NCBI GenBank assembly: GCA_036389695.1
Contig: DASVWG010000064.1
Coordinates: 1 to 13,849, forward strand
Origin: JALZHR01 sp036389695
GTDB taxonomy: Bacteria > Acidobacteriota > Blastocatellia > Pyrinomonadales > Pyrinomonadaceae
Length of the DNA stretch: 13,849 bases
Direction of reading: 5' to 3'
Positions 5,501 to 12,342 of the stretch are shown piece by piece. The notes beneath the pieces are model-generated. The model saw nothing but the letters and a program-made list of their open reading frames with translations. It was not told where the DNA came from and made no database searches. A program made the translations under genes and the position numbers. How positions within the stretch are numbered: the stretch's first letter is position 1; each line of letters opens with the position of its first letter.

Positions 5501-6407
5501 ATCTCCCTTTCAACAGCAGCAGTTCAAAATTAACCCAAAGCAATGCTTTGTTCTGATGCCGTTTGATATGGCTCTAAGGAATGTTTATGAAGTAATTTCA
5601 GCCACTGTCAAAAATAGATGCGGTCTGGATTGTTTAAGAGCGGACGAGTTGTATATGTCCAAACAAATTACGGATGACATCTGGAATTGCATAAACGAAG
5701 CGCGATTTTTAATTGCAGATTTAACGGGCTTGAATGCAAATGTTTTCTACGAAGTAGGACTTGCTCACGCGCTTAAGAAGCCGATAATCCTACTGGCGCA
5801 AAAGCGCGAAGCACTCCCGTTTGATGTCAGAGGAATTCGCTGCATAGAATATGACCCTGATGATTTAGCATCATTAGAAGAACTTCTGTTTCGGAGTATA
5901 AAGGATAGTATTCATACTATTCCCAGAGATTGGAATCGAAATTTCAATCCATCCAATAATAATCCGTATATCAAAATTATATCTTTAGAGTCTCCTCAAT
6001 CTATCTCAGTTGGAGAACCATTCGAGATAACTCTTAGAGCAATAAACAATGGTCGAGAGGCTGATGAAGGATATTTTTCGGTCTCCGTTCCTTACGAAGT
6101 CGATAATTTATATATAGATTCAACTATTACTACCAAAGTCGGTGTAAAAAAAGGGCGTTGGAGTTCAGACCATATAATACTCGATTACCCTATTGCTGAA
6201 GGCTATACAGTAAATTGGGCTTCGAGAAAAGAGTATCAGATAACTGTGAGCGGTAAGGCAAAAAGTAAAGGGTTGTTATTGTTTTATGTTAATGCCTCTT
6301 GTAGAGACGTGTCAGATAATCAGTGGTGGTGTGATCCGCCGGAGCGCATTTTAGATGTTGACCAGCGTAATGAGAATGTTTATTGCGGAGTGATTGAGGT
6401 TATTTGA
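5493..6407 (+). CDS. Nucleoside 2-deoxyribosyltransferase/DRHyd-like domain fused to a predicted beta-sandwich domain
   Basis: The 304-residue protein has two parts. Residues about 17-135 carry signatures of the nucleoside deoxyribosyltransferase/DRHyd Rossmann-like fold: FVLMPFD (19-25), RADE (49-52), and ADLTGLNANVFYEVGLAHA (75-93), in which Asp76, Asn83 and Glu87 are the likely catalytic or ribose-binding residues, then KPIILLAQ and LPFDVRG. Such domains cleave or transfer N-glycosidic bonds of nucleosides or nucleotides and are relatives of TIR domains; stand-alone and fused forms occur among predicted defence effectors. Residues about 138-304 look like an Ig/CARDB-like beta-sandwich (VGEPFEITLRAINNGREAD...) with no match I can name. 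No signal peptide. Base composition is about 40% G+C in two sampled lines, against about 67-70% in neighbours, and AGA/AGG/ATA/TTA codons are frequent, suggesting recent transfer. The exact substrate and biological role are unknown. Confidence 0.75.
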   Translation: MYKSPFQQQQFKINPKQCFVLMPFDMALRNVYEVISATVKNRCGLDCLRADELYMSKQITDDIWNCINEARFLIADLTGLNANVFYEVGLAHALKKPIILLAQKREALPFDVRGIRCIEYDPDDLASLEELLFRSIKDSIHTIPRDWNRNFNPSNNNPYIKIISLESPQSISVGEPFEITLRAINNGREADEGYFSVSVPYEVDNLYIDSTITTKVGVKKGRWSSDHIILDYPIAEGYTVNWASRKEYQITVSGKAKSKGLLLFYVNASCRDVSDNQWWCDPPERILDVDQRNENVYCGVIEVI

Positions 6408-6596
6408 CACTTCGTTTTGAACATTAAGTTCATTTTATCTGCGAAGCGCGCGGATTGCTTAATTAATCAACAAACAGATAGCTTGAAAAACATCATTTGA
6501 TTTAGTCAATTTCACGCTTAACTCTGATTCGATTGCACGTGAGATTAGCTTTTTTGTGGTGAAAAACTCTTGGCAAGTGCTTTTATATTGTTCGGT
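6408..6596. other. Spacer without recognised features
   Basis: 189 bases between the NDT-like gene and the deaminase. It is AT-rich, and in contrast to most spacers here shows no heptamer array or long inverted repeat. No convincing promoter or terminator was found by eye. Its composition resembles the upstream AT-rich gene, so the transferred segment may extend to here. Confidence 0.4.
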
Positions 6597-7052
6597 ATGA
6601 AAAATAATCTTGATTACAATTCGATGTTGAAGGTGGCGATTGAGGAAGCGCGGCAGGGTTTGCGCGAAGGCGGGATTCCGATTGGCGCGGCGTTGTTTGA
6701 TAAAGACGGGAATCTTTTAGGTTACGGGCATAACCGGCGCGTGCAGGAAGATGACCCGTCGGTGCATGGCGAGACGGACGCTTTTCGCAAAGCGGGCAGG
6801 CAGCGGTCTTATCGCGATACGATTATGGTGACGACGCTCGCGCCCTGCTGGTATTGTTCGGGCTTGGTGCGGCAGTTCGGCATCGGGACGGTCGTGGTCG
6901 GCGAGTCGGTAAATTTCGCGGGCGGCGTCGATTGGCTGCGCGAATCGGGCGTCGAGGTGATTGATTTAAACTCGCCGGAATGCGTCGAGATGCTGGCGGA
7001 TTTTATCGCCGCCAATCCGGCGGTCTGGAATGAAGACATCGGGGAAGAATAG
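6597..7052 (+). CDS. Cytosine deaminase, yeast FCY1-like (CDA-fold nucleoside/base deaminase)
   Basis: Zinc-dependent hydrolytic deaminase expected to convert cytosine to uracil (and 5-methylcytosine or analogues) in pyrimidine salvage. With the ATG at 6597 the product is 151 residues; an in-frame TTG at 6570 would add nine residues (ASAFILFG) with no family counterpart. The zinc site is His57 and catalytic Glu59 in VHGETDAF, with Cys84 and Cys87 in APCWYCSG. It resembles yeast Fcy1 along its length, including EEARQGLREGGIPIGAAL near the start, VVVGESVNF, and the C-terminal VWNEDIGE, which corresponds to the WFEDIGE tail of the yeast enzyme. This separates it from tRNA adenosine deaminases (TadA) and guanine deaminases. 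It is GC-rich like the core genes. It converges with lpxB across a heptamer repeat starting a few bases after its TAG stop. Confidence 0.88.
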   Translation: MKNNLDYNSMLKVAIEEARQGLREGGIPIGAALFDKDGNLLGYGHNRRVQEDDPSVHGETDAFRKAGRQRSYRDTIMVTTLAPCWYCSGLVRQFGIGTVVVGESVNFAGGVDWLRESGVEVIDLNSPECVEMLADFIAANPAVWNEDIGEE

Positions 7053-7054
7053 AG

Positions 7055-7195
7055 AAACGATGAATGCGGAACGCGGAACGATGAACAATTATGAAGTATG
7101 AGTTTTGAATTAAGGATTTTCAATAACTTAAAATTCAAAATTTAAAACTCAAAACTTTCTTTTGTTCATCATTCATCGTTCCGCGTTCATCGTTT
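7055..7195. repeat. Inverted pair of heptamer arrays (ACGATGA/ACGCGGA family), second copy
   Basis: Left array 7057-7084 reads ACGATGA ATGCGGA and ACGCGGA ACGATGA; right array 7166-7193 reads TCATCAT TCATCGT and TCCGCGT TCATCGT. This is the same unit family as at 1391-1469, but without the 32-bp outer arms. The loop holds a further inverted repeat, GAGTTTTGAATT near 7100 against AATTCAAAATTTAAAACTC near 7131-7150. The right array contains the stop codon and last codons of lpxB. It lies between convergent genes and could also act as a two-way terminator, though there is no clean U-tract. Confidence 0.9.
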
Positions 7196-8348
7196 TAAGA
7201 ATTGCCCGCGCGGCGTTGCGTGCCGCGCCGTGTCCGAGCGTTTCGACGACTTCTTTGAGCCGGGCGCGCATTTTTTGATTTGTTTCCGCATCGAGCAGGC
7301 GCGAAAGCTCGGCGGCTAAGGCTTCGGGCGTGAATTCGTCCTGGATAAATTCCGCCGCCAGTCTTTCGCGGGCTATCAGGTTTATCAAGCCGAAATGCGG
7401 AACGTTTATCAAAGGGCGCAGGAGCTTGTAATTGAGGCTCGACGTTTTATAAACAATCGCCATCGGCGCGCCGATAATCGCCGTTTCCAGCGTCGCCGTG
7501 CCGCTGGTCACCGCCGCCGCGTCCGCCGCGTTCAGGGCTTCGCGGGTTTCGCCCTGCACGGTGACGAGCGTTTCCGGCAGGCTGATTTTTTTTCGTTTCG
7601 TTTCATTTATCGCGGCTTCGACTTCGGCGGGATTTCTGTTTGCCGCGAGCGCGTTGATAAACTGGATTTCCGGGTTTTTTCGCGCCAGCAGGCTCGCGGT
7701 TTCGAGCATCGCGGGCAAAATTCGCGCGACTTCCTTGTGACGGCTTCCGGCGAGCAGGGCGACAACCGGCTTCGACGCGTCGAGATTGTGTTTCGCGCAG
7801 AATTCTTCTTTCGTGAGCGTCGATTGAACTTCCCGCGCTAAAGGATTTCCGACGTATTCGACGTGATTAATTCCCTGTTCGCGATACCAGTCTTTTTCAA
7901 ACGGCAGAATCGTCAAAACCAAATCGACGTATTTTTTGATTATTCGCGCGCGGTGCCTGCGCCACGCCCAAAGCTGCGGCGAGATGTAGTAAATCACTTT
8001 CGAACCCGTTTTTTTCAGCGCGCGGGCGAGTCTTAAATTAAAATCGGGAAAATCGACGAGTACGACCGCGTCGGGTTTTCTTTGCGCCGCCGCCCGTTTC
8101 AAAGTCTGAAACGTCCGCCAGAACATCGGCAGAGCTTTGGCGATTTCCGGCAGACCGACAATCGAGATATTATCGGCATCGACGACGGATTCGACGCCGG
8201 CTTCGCGCAAAGACGCGCCGGTCGCGCCGAAAAATTCAAAATCCGTTTCGGGCGCTGCTTCGCGCAGGCGCATCACGAGCCGCGCGGCGTGGGCGTCGCC
8301 CGACGCCTCGCCGACGACAATCATTATTTTATATTTATCATTTATCAT
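7173..8348 (-). CDS. lpxB: Lipid-A-disaccharide synthase
   Basis: Peripheral inner-membrane GT-B glycosyltransferase (family GT19) that joins lipid X and UDP-2,3-diacylglucosamine into the beta-1,6 disaccharide of lipid A. The 391-residue product (E. coli about 382) has the N-terminal IVVGEASGDAHAARL (about 10-24), VLVDFPDFNLRLA (about 96-108), YYISPQLWAWR (120-130), VEYVGNPL (163-170), the sugar-nucleotide loop ALLAGSRHKEV, and TSGTATLETA in the C-terminal domain. The ATG at 8346-8348 and the residues after it (MINDK) are encoded by TGATAAA-type heptamers; a second ATG at 8324 (start MIVVGEASGD) is equally plausible, and neither has a Shine-Dalgarno. The C-terminal MNAER and stop are encoded by the other repeat family. 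Convergent with the deaminase, divergent from the gene at 8618. Confidence 0.95.
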   Translation of the reverse strand: MINDKYKIMIVVGEASGDAHAARLVMRLREAAPETDFEFFGATGASLREAGVESVVDADNISIVGLPEIAKALPMFWRTFQTLKRAAAQRKPDAVVLVDFPDFNLRLARALKKTGSKVIYYISPQLWAWRRHRARIIKKYVDLVLTILPFEKDWYREQGINHVEYVGNPLAREVQSTLTKEEFCAKHNLDASKPVVALLAGSRHKEVARILPAMLETASLLARKNPEIQFINALAANRNPAEVEAAINETKRKKISLPETLVTVQGETREALNAADAAAVTSGTATLETAIIGAPMAIVYKTSSLNYKLLRPLINVPHFGLINLIARERLAAEFIQDEFTPEALAAELSRLLDAETNQKMRARLKEVVETLGHGAARNAARAILKTMNAER

Positions 8349-8423
8349 TTATCGTTTATCGTTTTGAGTTTTGAGCGCCGAATATTAAAAGCGAATGATA
8401 AATGATAAATGATAAATGATAAA
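8334..8423. repeat. Inverted pair of heptamer arrays (TTTATCA / TGATAAA)
   Basis: Left array 8334-8361: TTTATCA twice, then TTTATCG twice. Right array 8396-8423: TGATAAA four times. The arrays are reverse complements separated by 34 bases that contain GTTTTGAGTTTTGAG. The left array overlaps the annotated start of lpxB on the minus strand. Confidence 0.9.
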
Positions 8424-8512
8424 TCTTCTCATCAGGTCAACCAATTGTGTCAATTATGGCATCATACCAGTTGTTTTTCCGGCAAGGTTTGTAATTGTTT
8501 AGGCTTTCGCGG

Positions 8513-8541
8513 TTGCAACGCGCCCTTATTACGCTTAAAAT
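8513..8541 (+). promoter_or_regulatory. Probable promoter of the secreted propeller gene
   Basis: TTGCAA (8513-8518), a 17-base spacer and TAAAAT (8536-8541) form a good sigma70-like promoter, about 76 bases before the GTG start at 8618. The rest of the spacer 8424-8617 shows no supported gene. Confidence 0.5.
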
Positions 8542-8617
8542 TTAGTTTTTGTGTTTACCCCACACAGGAAATTGGCTGGCGGCTGGCGGCGAATTTCTAA
8601 AATTTTGGAGGACTTAA

Positions 8618-10849
8618 GTGAAGTTTCGCTTTTTTTTATTTTTTGCAATTTTAGTTTTACTCGGAAATTTAATGACTGCTTCGGCGCAGGTCGATTCGGT
8701 TATCGGTCAGGTCACGTCGTCGTTAAATGAATCTTACGTCGGCGGATTGTCGGGCGACGGGCGTTTTGCGGTTTTCGAATCGAACGGCAATCTCGCCACC
8801 GAAAATCCGCGCAACGCCGACGGCAACACGGAAATGTGGCTTTACCGGATTCCGCCCGTGCCGGCTGCCGATTTGTCGAGCGGCGACGAAGTTCCGTTTA
8901 CCGATTTGAACGCGGGAATTTTTATCCGCGTGACGAACACGGCGGCGAGCCGACTGCCGGTCGCGGGCTCGACGACGGCGCTGCCGATTATCGCCGACGA
9001 CAACCGCGACGCCAGCCTTAACGACGACGGAAGCGTGGTGGCGTTTGTCTCGACCAGGGATTTGGTTCCCTGCGCGACCACGCCGACGGCGACCTGCGGA
9101 AACGCTTTTCCGAATTTCGACAATCCGGAAATTTACACTTACTTTCGCGCTTCGAGCGCGATTTCGCAGGTGACGGCGACAACGCGCGGAACGATTCTGC
9201 GTCCGATTTACAACTTTAACCCGACGATTTCCGGCACCGGAACGCGCGTGGCGTTTCTCAGCAACGCCGACAATCCGATTGTCGGTCAGACGGGCGGCGT
9301 CAATACCGACCGCACCGACGAGATTTTTTACTCGGATTTAACCAACGGCGCTCCGAGCGGCGCGCGTGTTCAGGCGACGCAAACCGGCTCCGCCGACGAA
9401 GGCGATATTGTCAACGTTTTAAGCTACGGTCCGCGTATGAGCCGCGACGGGCGCTACATCGCTTTCGAATCCTATGCGGATTTGACCAATGAAAACAACG
9501 GCACGAACCAGACCGGCTCGGCAGTTTTCGTTTATGACGCCAACACGCCGGTGACGACTCCGCCGACCAATGCTTTTCGCCGCATCAGTCCGCGCTCGAA
9601 CGCGGATTCGGGAGCGTCGTTCGACGTTCTGCGTTTCCCGACTTTTACCGATTACGACGCGAATCGGACTCCGGCGTCGATTGTTCTGGCGACGCGTTTG
9701 AATATCAAACCCGACGGCACGATTCCTTCGACCGCGGCGGACGGTTTAAACCCGGATGCCTCGCGCCCGACGCAGATTTATTCTTATCAATTAAATCTTC
9801 CGGCGGCGGCGGCGATTTTCACCCGCCTGACAAAACTTCCGCCCGGAACCGTGGTCGCCAGCGTCCAGCCTTACGCGAGCAATTCCTTCAGAAGAATTAC
9901 TTTCAGTATGGCGGCGGTCGAGCCGGGCACGGGCAATCTGGATTTACAAACCGAGACTTTTTATTTGCTGACGCCCGTCGCGACGCAGACGACTCCGGCG
10001 AATATTAACTTTGCGACCGGCGCGAGCGCGATTCCCGTCACGGCATCGCCCGTTCCGACGCCCAGCCCGACCGCCACGCCGAACCCGACGCCGAGCGGCA
10101 GCCCGACGCCGAGCGTCACGCCAACGCCGATTACGCCGCCCGCCGTGCAGGGACTCGCGCCCGGCATGCTGGCAATCGTTAATATGGATACGGGATTTGC
10201 CGAGCCGGTGACGCCGAAAACCGCCGTCGGTTCGGTTTCCCGCCGGTTCGCGCTGCCGATTGAATTAAGCGGCGTGACGATGACGATTAACGGCGCGGCT
10301 TGCGGCTTGAAAATGGTCAGCCGCCGGCAGATTATCTTTACCGTTCCGCTCGGCGTTTTCCCGCTCAGCGGAAGCGAAGTTTCGCGCCCGGTGGTGATTA
10401 ATAATAACGGAACGGTTATCAAAGGCAACGTCACCATCGTTTTCGCGCGTCCCGACATTTTCCGGAGCGATTTGGTGGTCGCTTCCGGCGGGCGAGCGCG
10501 ATTGCAAAACGTCGTCAACCGCGTTCCGACGACCGAGCCGTTTAACGTGACGACCGTCAGAACTCGCGGCGGCGTGCGCGTGCCGACGGTTTTGCGGCTG
10601 TATGCGACCGGCATATTTATTCCGAACTCGGGCGCCGTCACTTATACCGTCCGCATCGGAAGCGTGTCCATCCAGCTTCCCGCGACTCTGGCGGTCGAGC
10701 GCGAGCCGGGCGTCTATACGATTGACTTTACGCTGCCGCCCACTTTACAAGGCGCGGGCAACCAGCCTGTAGTCCTGACCCTGCTGGTCGGCGGAATAAC
10801 GTTTACCAGTCGGCTCGACGACACCGCGCCGTTTACCAGCATTCTGTGA
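8618..10849 (+). CDS. Secreted TolB-like beta-propeller protein with Thr/Pro linker and Solibacter-type C-terminal domain
   Basis: 743-residue exported protein of unknown function. The start is GTG at 8618, chosen because GGAGGA (8607-8612) lies 5 bases upstream and a signal peptide follows (FRFFLFFAILVLLGNLMTASA, cleavage likely before QVDS). Residues about 45-470 contain WD40/TolB-like blades of the form S-x-D-G-R-x-x-x-F-x-S: SGDGRFAVFES, NDDGSVVAFVS, SGTGTRVAFLS, SRDGRYIAFES. A low-complexity linker of Pro, Thr and Ser (about 485-510; TPSPTATPNPTPSGSPTPS) follows. The last 230 residues resemble TIGR03437 (VTMTINGAACGLKMVSRRQIIFTVP, PTVLRLYATGIF, VYTIDFTLPPTLQGAGNQPV), a C-terminal domain abundant in Acidobacteriota. 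The layout suggests a cell-surface or secreted sensing, binding or scaffold role (inference). It is divergent from lpxB. Confidence 0.8.
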   Translation: MKFRFFLFFAILVLLGNLMTASAQVDSVIGQVTSSLNESYVGGLSGDGRFAVFESNGNLATENPRNADGNTEMWLYRIPPVPAADLSSGDEVPFTDLNAGIFIRVTNTAASRLPVAGSTTALPIIADDNRDASLNDDGSVVAFVSTRDLVPCATTPTATCGNAFPNFDNPEIYTYFRASSAISQVTATTRGTILRPIYNFNPTISGTGTRVAFLSNADNPIVGQTGGVNTDRTDEIFYSDLTNGAPSGARVQATQTGSADEGDIVNVLSYGPRMSRDGRYIAFESYADLTNENNGTNQTGSAVFVYDANTPVTTPPTNAFRRISPRSNADSGASFDVLRFPTFTDYDANRTPASIVLATRLNIKPDGTIPSTAADGLNPDASRPTQIYSYQLNLPAAAAIFTRLTKLPPGTVVASVQPYASNSFRRITFSMAAVEPGTGNLDLQTETFYLLTPVATQTTPANINFATGASAIPVTASPVPTPSPTATPNPTPSGSPTPSVTPTPITPPAVQGLAPGMLAIVNMDTGFAEPVTPKTAVGSVSRRFALPIELSGVTMTINGAACGLKMVSRRQIIFTVPLGVFPLSGSEVSRPVVINNNGTVIKGNVTIVFARPDIFRSDLVVASGGRARLQNVVNRVPTTEPFNVTTVRTRGGVRVPTVLRLYATGIFIPNSGAVTYTVRIGSVSIQLPATLAVEREPGVYTIDFTLPPTLQGAGNQPVVLTLLVGGITFTSRLDDTAPFTSIL

Positions 10850-10871
10850 CGAGGCGCAAAAGGGTAATTGA

Positions 10872-10981
10872 AGGCAAAAGGTAAAAGGTAAAAGGTAAAA
10901 GTGAAGAAACTCGTTTCCTTACTTTTGCCTTTTGCCTTTTTACTTTTGCCTTCTCTCTTTTACCTTTTTACTTTTGCCTTC
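10872..10981. repeat. Inverted heptamer arrays (AGGTAAA / TTTGCCT family)
   Basis: Left array 10872-10899: AGGCAAA followed by three AGGTAAA. Right array 10924-10979: eight units in unbroken 7-base phase, TTTGCCT, TTTGCCT, TTTTACT, TTTGCCT, TCTCTCT, TTTACCT, TTTTACT, TTTGCCT. The loop is only 24 bases. The rest of the 285-base spacer (10982-11134) is AT-rich and holds the ilvE Shine-Dalgarno; TATAAA at 11103-11108 could be a -10 but has no good -35. Confidence 0.9.
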
Positions 10982-11134
10982 CGGAGTCATTCTTGCTTTA
11001 GCTTTCGGCTTGGTTTATTCTAATTAAAAGAAATTTTATTTGCTTTCCGTTTTTCTTGAAAGCCGTCTATGTTTAATAGTTTCTACCTGTTTAATAACTT
11101 CCTATAAATAATCCTTTAAGGAGCAATCTATATT

Positions 11135-12124
11135 ATGTCAACAAAAGATGTCACCACTTTGCGAATCGCGCCGAAGGTTTGGCGCGACGGCGAGCTGATT
11201 GATTGGGATGACGCCCGCGTTCACGTGATGACGCACGCGATTCATTATGGTTCGAGCGTTTTTGAAGGAATTCGCTGTTACGCGACCAAGCGCGGTCCGG
11301 CGGTGTTTCGCCTGACGGAACATATGCAAAGGCTTTTAAATTCCGCCAAAGTTTATCGTATGGACACGAAAATCACGCGCGACGAGCTTTGTCAGGCGGC
11401 GGTCGAGCTGGTTCGTCACAGCAATCTGGACGCCTGTTATATCCGTCCCGTGATGTTTCGCGGGCTAAACGAAGAAAAGCCGTCTTTCGGCGTCAACCCG
11501 TTTCCGAATCCGGTGCAGTGTTACATCGCCAGTTGGGATTGGGGCAAATATCTGGGCGAGGAAGCCGTCGAAGCGGGCGTCGATGTCTGCGTTTCGAGCT
11601 GGACGCGCATCACTTCCAATTCGATGCCCGCGATGGCGAAAGCGGGCGCGAATTATATGAACTCGCAGCTTATCAAAATGGAAGCCATCCTTGGCGGATT
11701 TGCCGAAGGCATCGCCCTCGACGACCGCGGCTACGTGTCGGAAGGCTCGGGCGAAAATATTTTTCTGGTCAATAACGGCACGCTTATCACGCCGCCGCTC
11801 GGCGCGTCGATTCTGCCCGGCATCACGCGCGATTCGGTGATTCAGATTGCCCGCGAAATGGGAATTCCGGTTCTCGAAACTTCGATTCAGCGCGCGGCTC
11901 TTTATCTGGCGGACGAGGTTTTCTTTACCGGCACAGCCGCCGAAATCACGCCGATTCGCTCGGTCGACCGCATCACGGTCGGCGCAGGACGTCGCGGCGA
12001 CATCACCAAACGCATCCAGGACGTTTTCTTCGACGTCATCGTCGGCGAAAAACCCGCGCCCAACAACGCGCCGTGGCTCACCTACGTCAACGAAGCCTCG
12101 GCAACGGCAAGCGTTTCGGATTAA
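11135..12124 (+). CDS. ilvE: Branched-chain amino acid aminotransferase
   Basis: Cytoplasmic fold-type IV PLP aminotransferase that interconverts Leu, Ile and Val with their 2-oxo acids using glutamate/2-oxoglutarate. The 329-residue protein has VWRDGELIDWDDARVHV at the N-terminus, HYGSSVFEGIRCY (37-49), the PLP lysine Lys169 in SMPAMAKAGANYMNS, and EGIALDDRGYVSEGSGENIF (191-210), where Glu203 contacts the PLP ring. TGTAAEITPI (about 265-274) is the phosphate-binding segment. The conserved pattern matches E. coli IlvE (Lys159/Glu193), not D-amino acid transaminase or aminodeoxychorismate lyase. AAGGAG at 11118-11123 is 11 bases before the ATG. It stands alone between two secreted-protein genes; ilvA in the same window completes the first and last steps of isoleucine synthesis. 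Confidence 0.95.
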   Translation: MSTKDVTTLRIAPKVWRDGELIDWDDARVHVMTHAIHYGSSVFEGIRCYATKRGPAVFRLTEHMQRLLNSAKVYRMDTKITRDELCQAAVELVRHSNLDACYIRPVMFRGLNEEKPSFGVNPFPNPVQCYIASWDWGKYLGEEAVEAGVDVCVSSWTRITSNSMPAMAKAGANYMNSQLIKMEAILGGFAEGIALDDRGYVSEGSGENIFLVNNGTLITPPLGASILPGITRDSVIQIAREMGIPVLETSIQRAALYLADEVFFTGTAAEITPIRSVDRITVGAGRRGDITKRIQDVFFDVIVGEKPAPNNAPWLTYVNEASATASVSD

Positions 12125-12130
12125 AAGACA

Positions 12131-12200
12131 GACACGGAGAATGGGAGACGCGGAGACACGGAGATTTTTCTCTCTTTCTCCGCGTCTCCGCGTCTCCGCG
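12131..12200. repeat. Inverted pair of octamer arrays (GACGCGGA / TCTCCGCG)
   Basis: Left array 12131-12162: four 8-base units, GACACGGA, GAATGGGA, GACGCGGA, GACACGGA. Right array 12177-12200: three perfect TCTCCGCG units. Same inverted-pair design as the heptamer loci but with an 8-base period; it begins 7 bases after the ilvE stop. The remainder of the spacer to 12342 shows no other clear feature except the Shine-Dalgarno of the next gene. Confidence 0.9.
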
Positions 12201-12342
12201 TCTTCCGCGCTTTTTTCACACTCAAAAAAAAATTTTCCCGCCGATGATAGTTTTCGCGCAAAACTTTCGCATTCATTATCGAAGGTCGAAAAAAGCTCGA
12301 CCGGCTTGAACGATTTTGTTTGCTAACAAGGAGTGAAAACTA

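Noticed and set aside
6570..6596. TTG start for the cytosine deaminase
   Set aside because: The extra nine residues have no counterpart in the family, and the ATG at 6597 gives the usual length.
8409..8600. 63-codon plus-strand frame
   Set aside because: Its ATG lies inside the TGATAAA array and it contains the likely promoter of the next gene.
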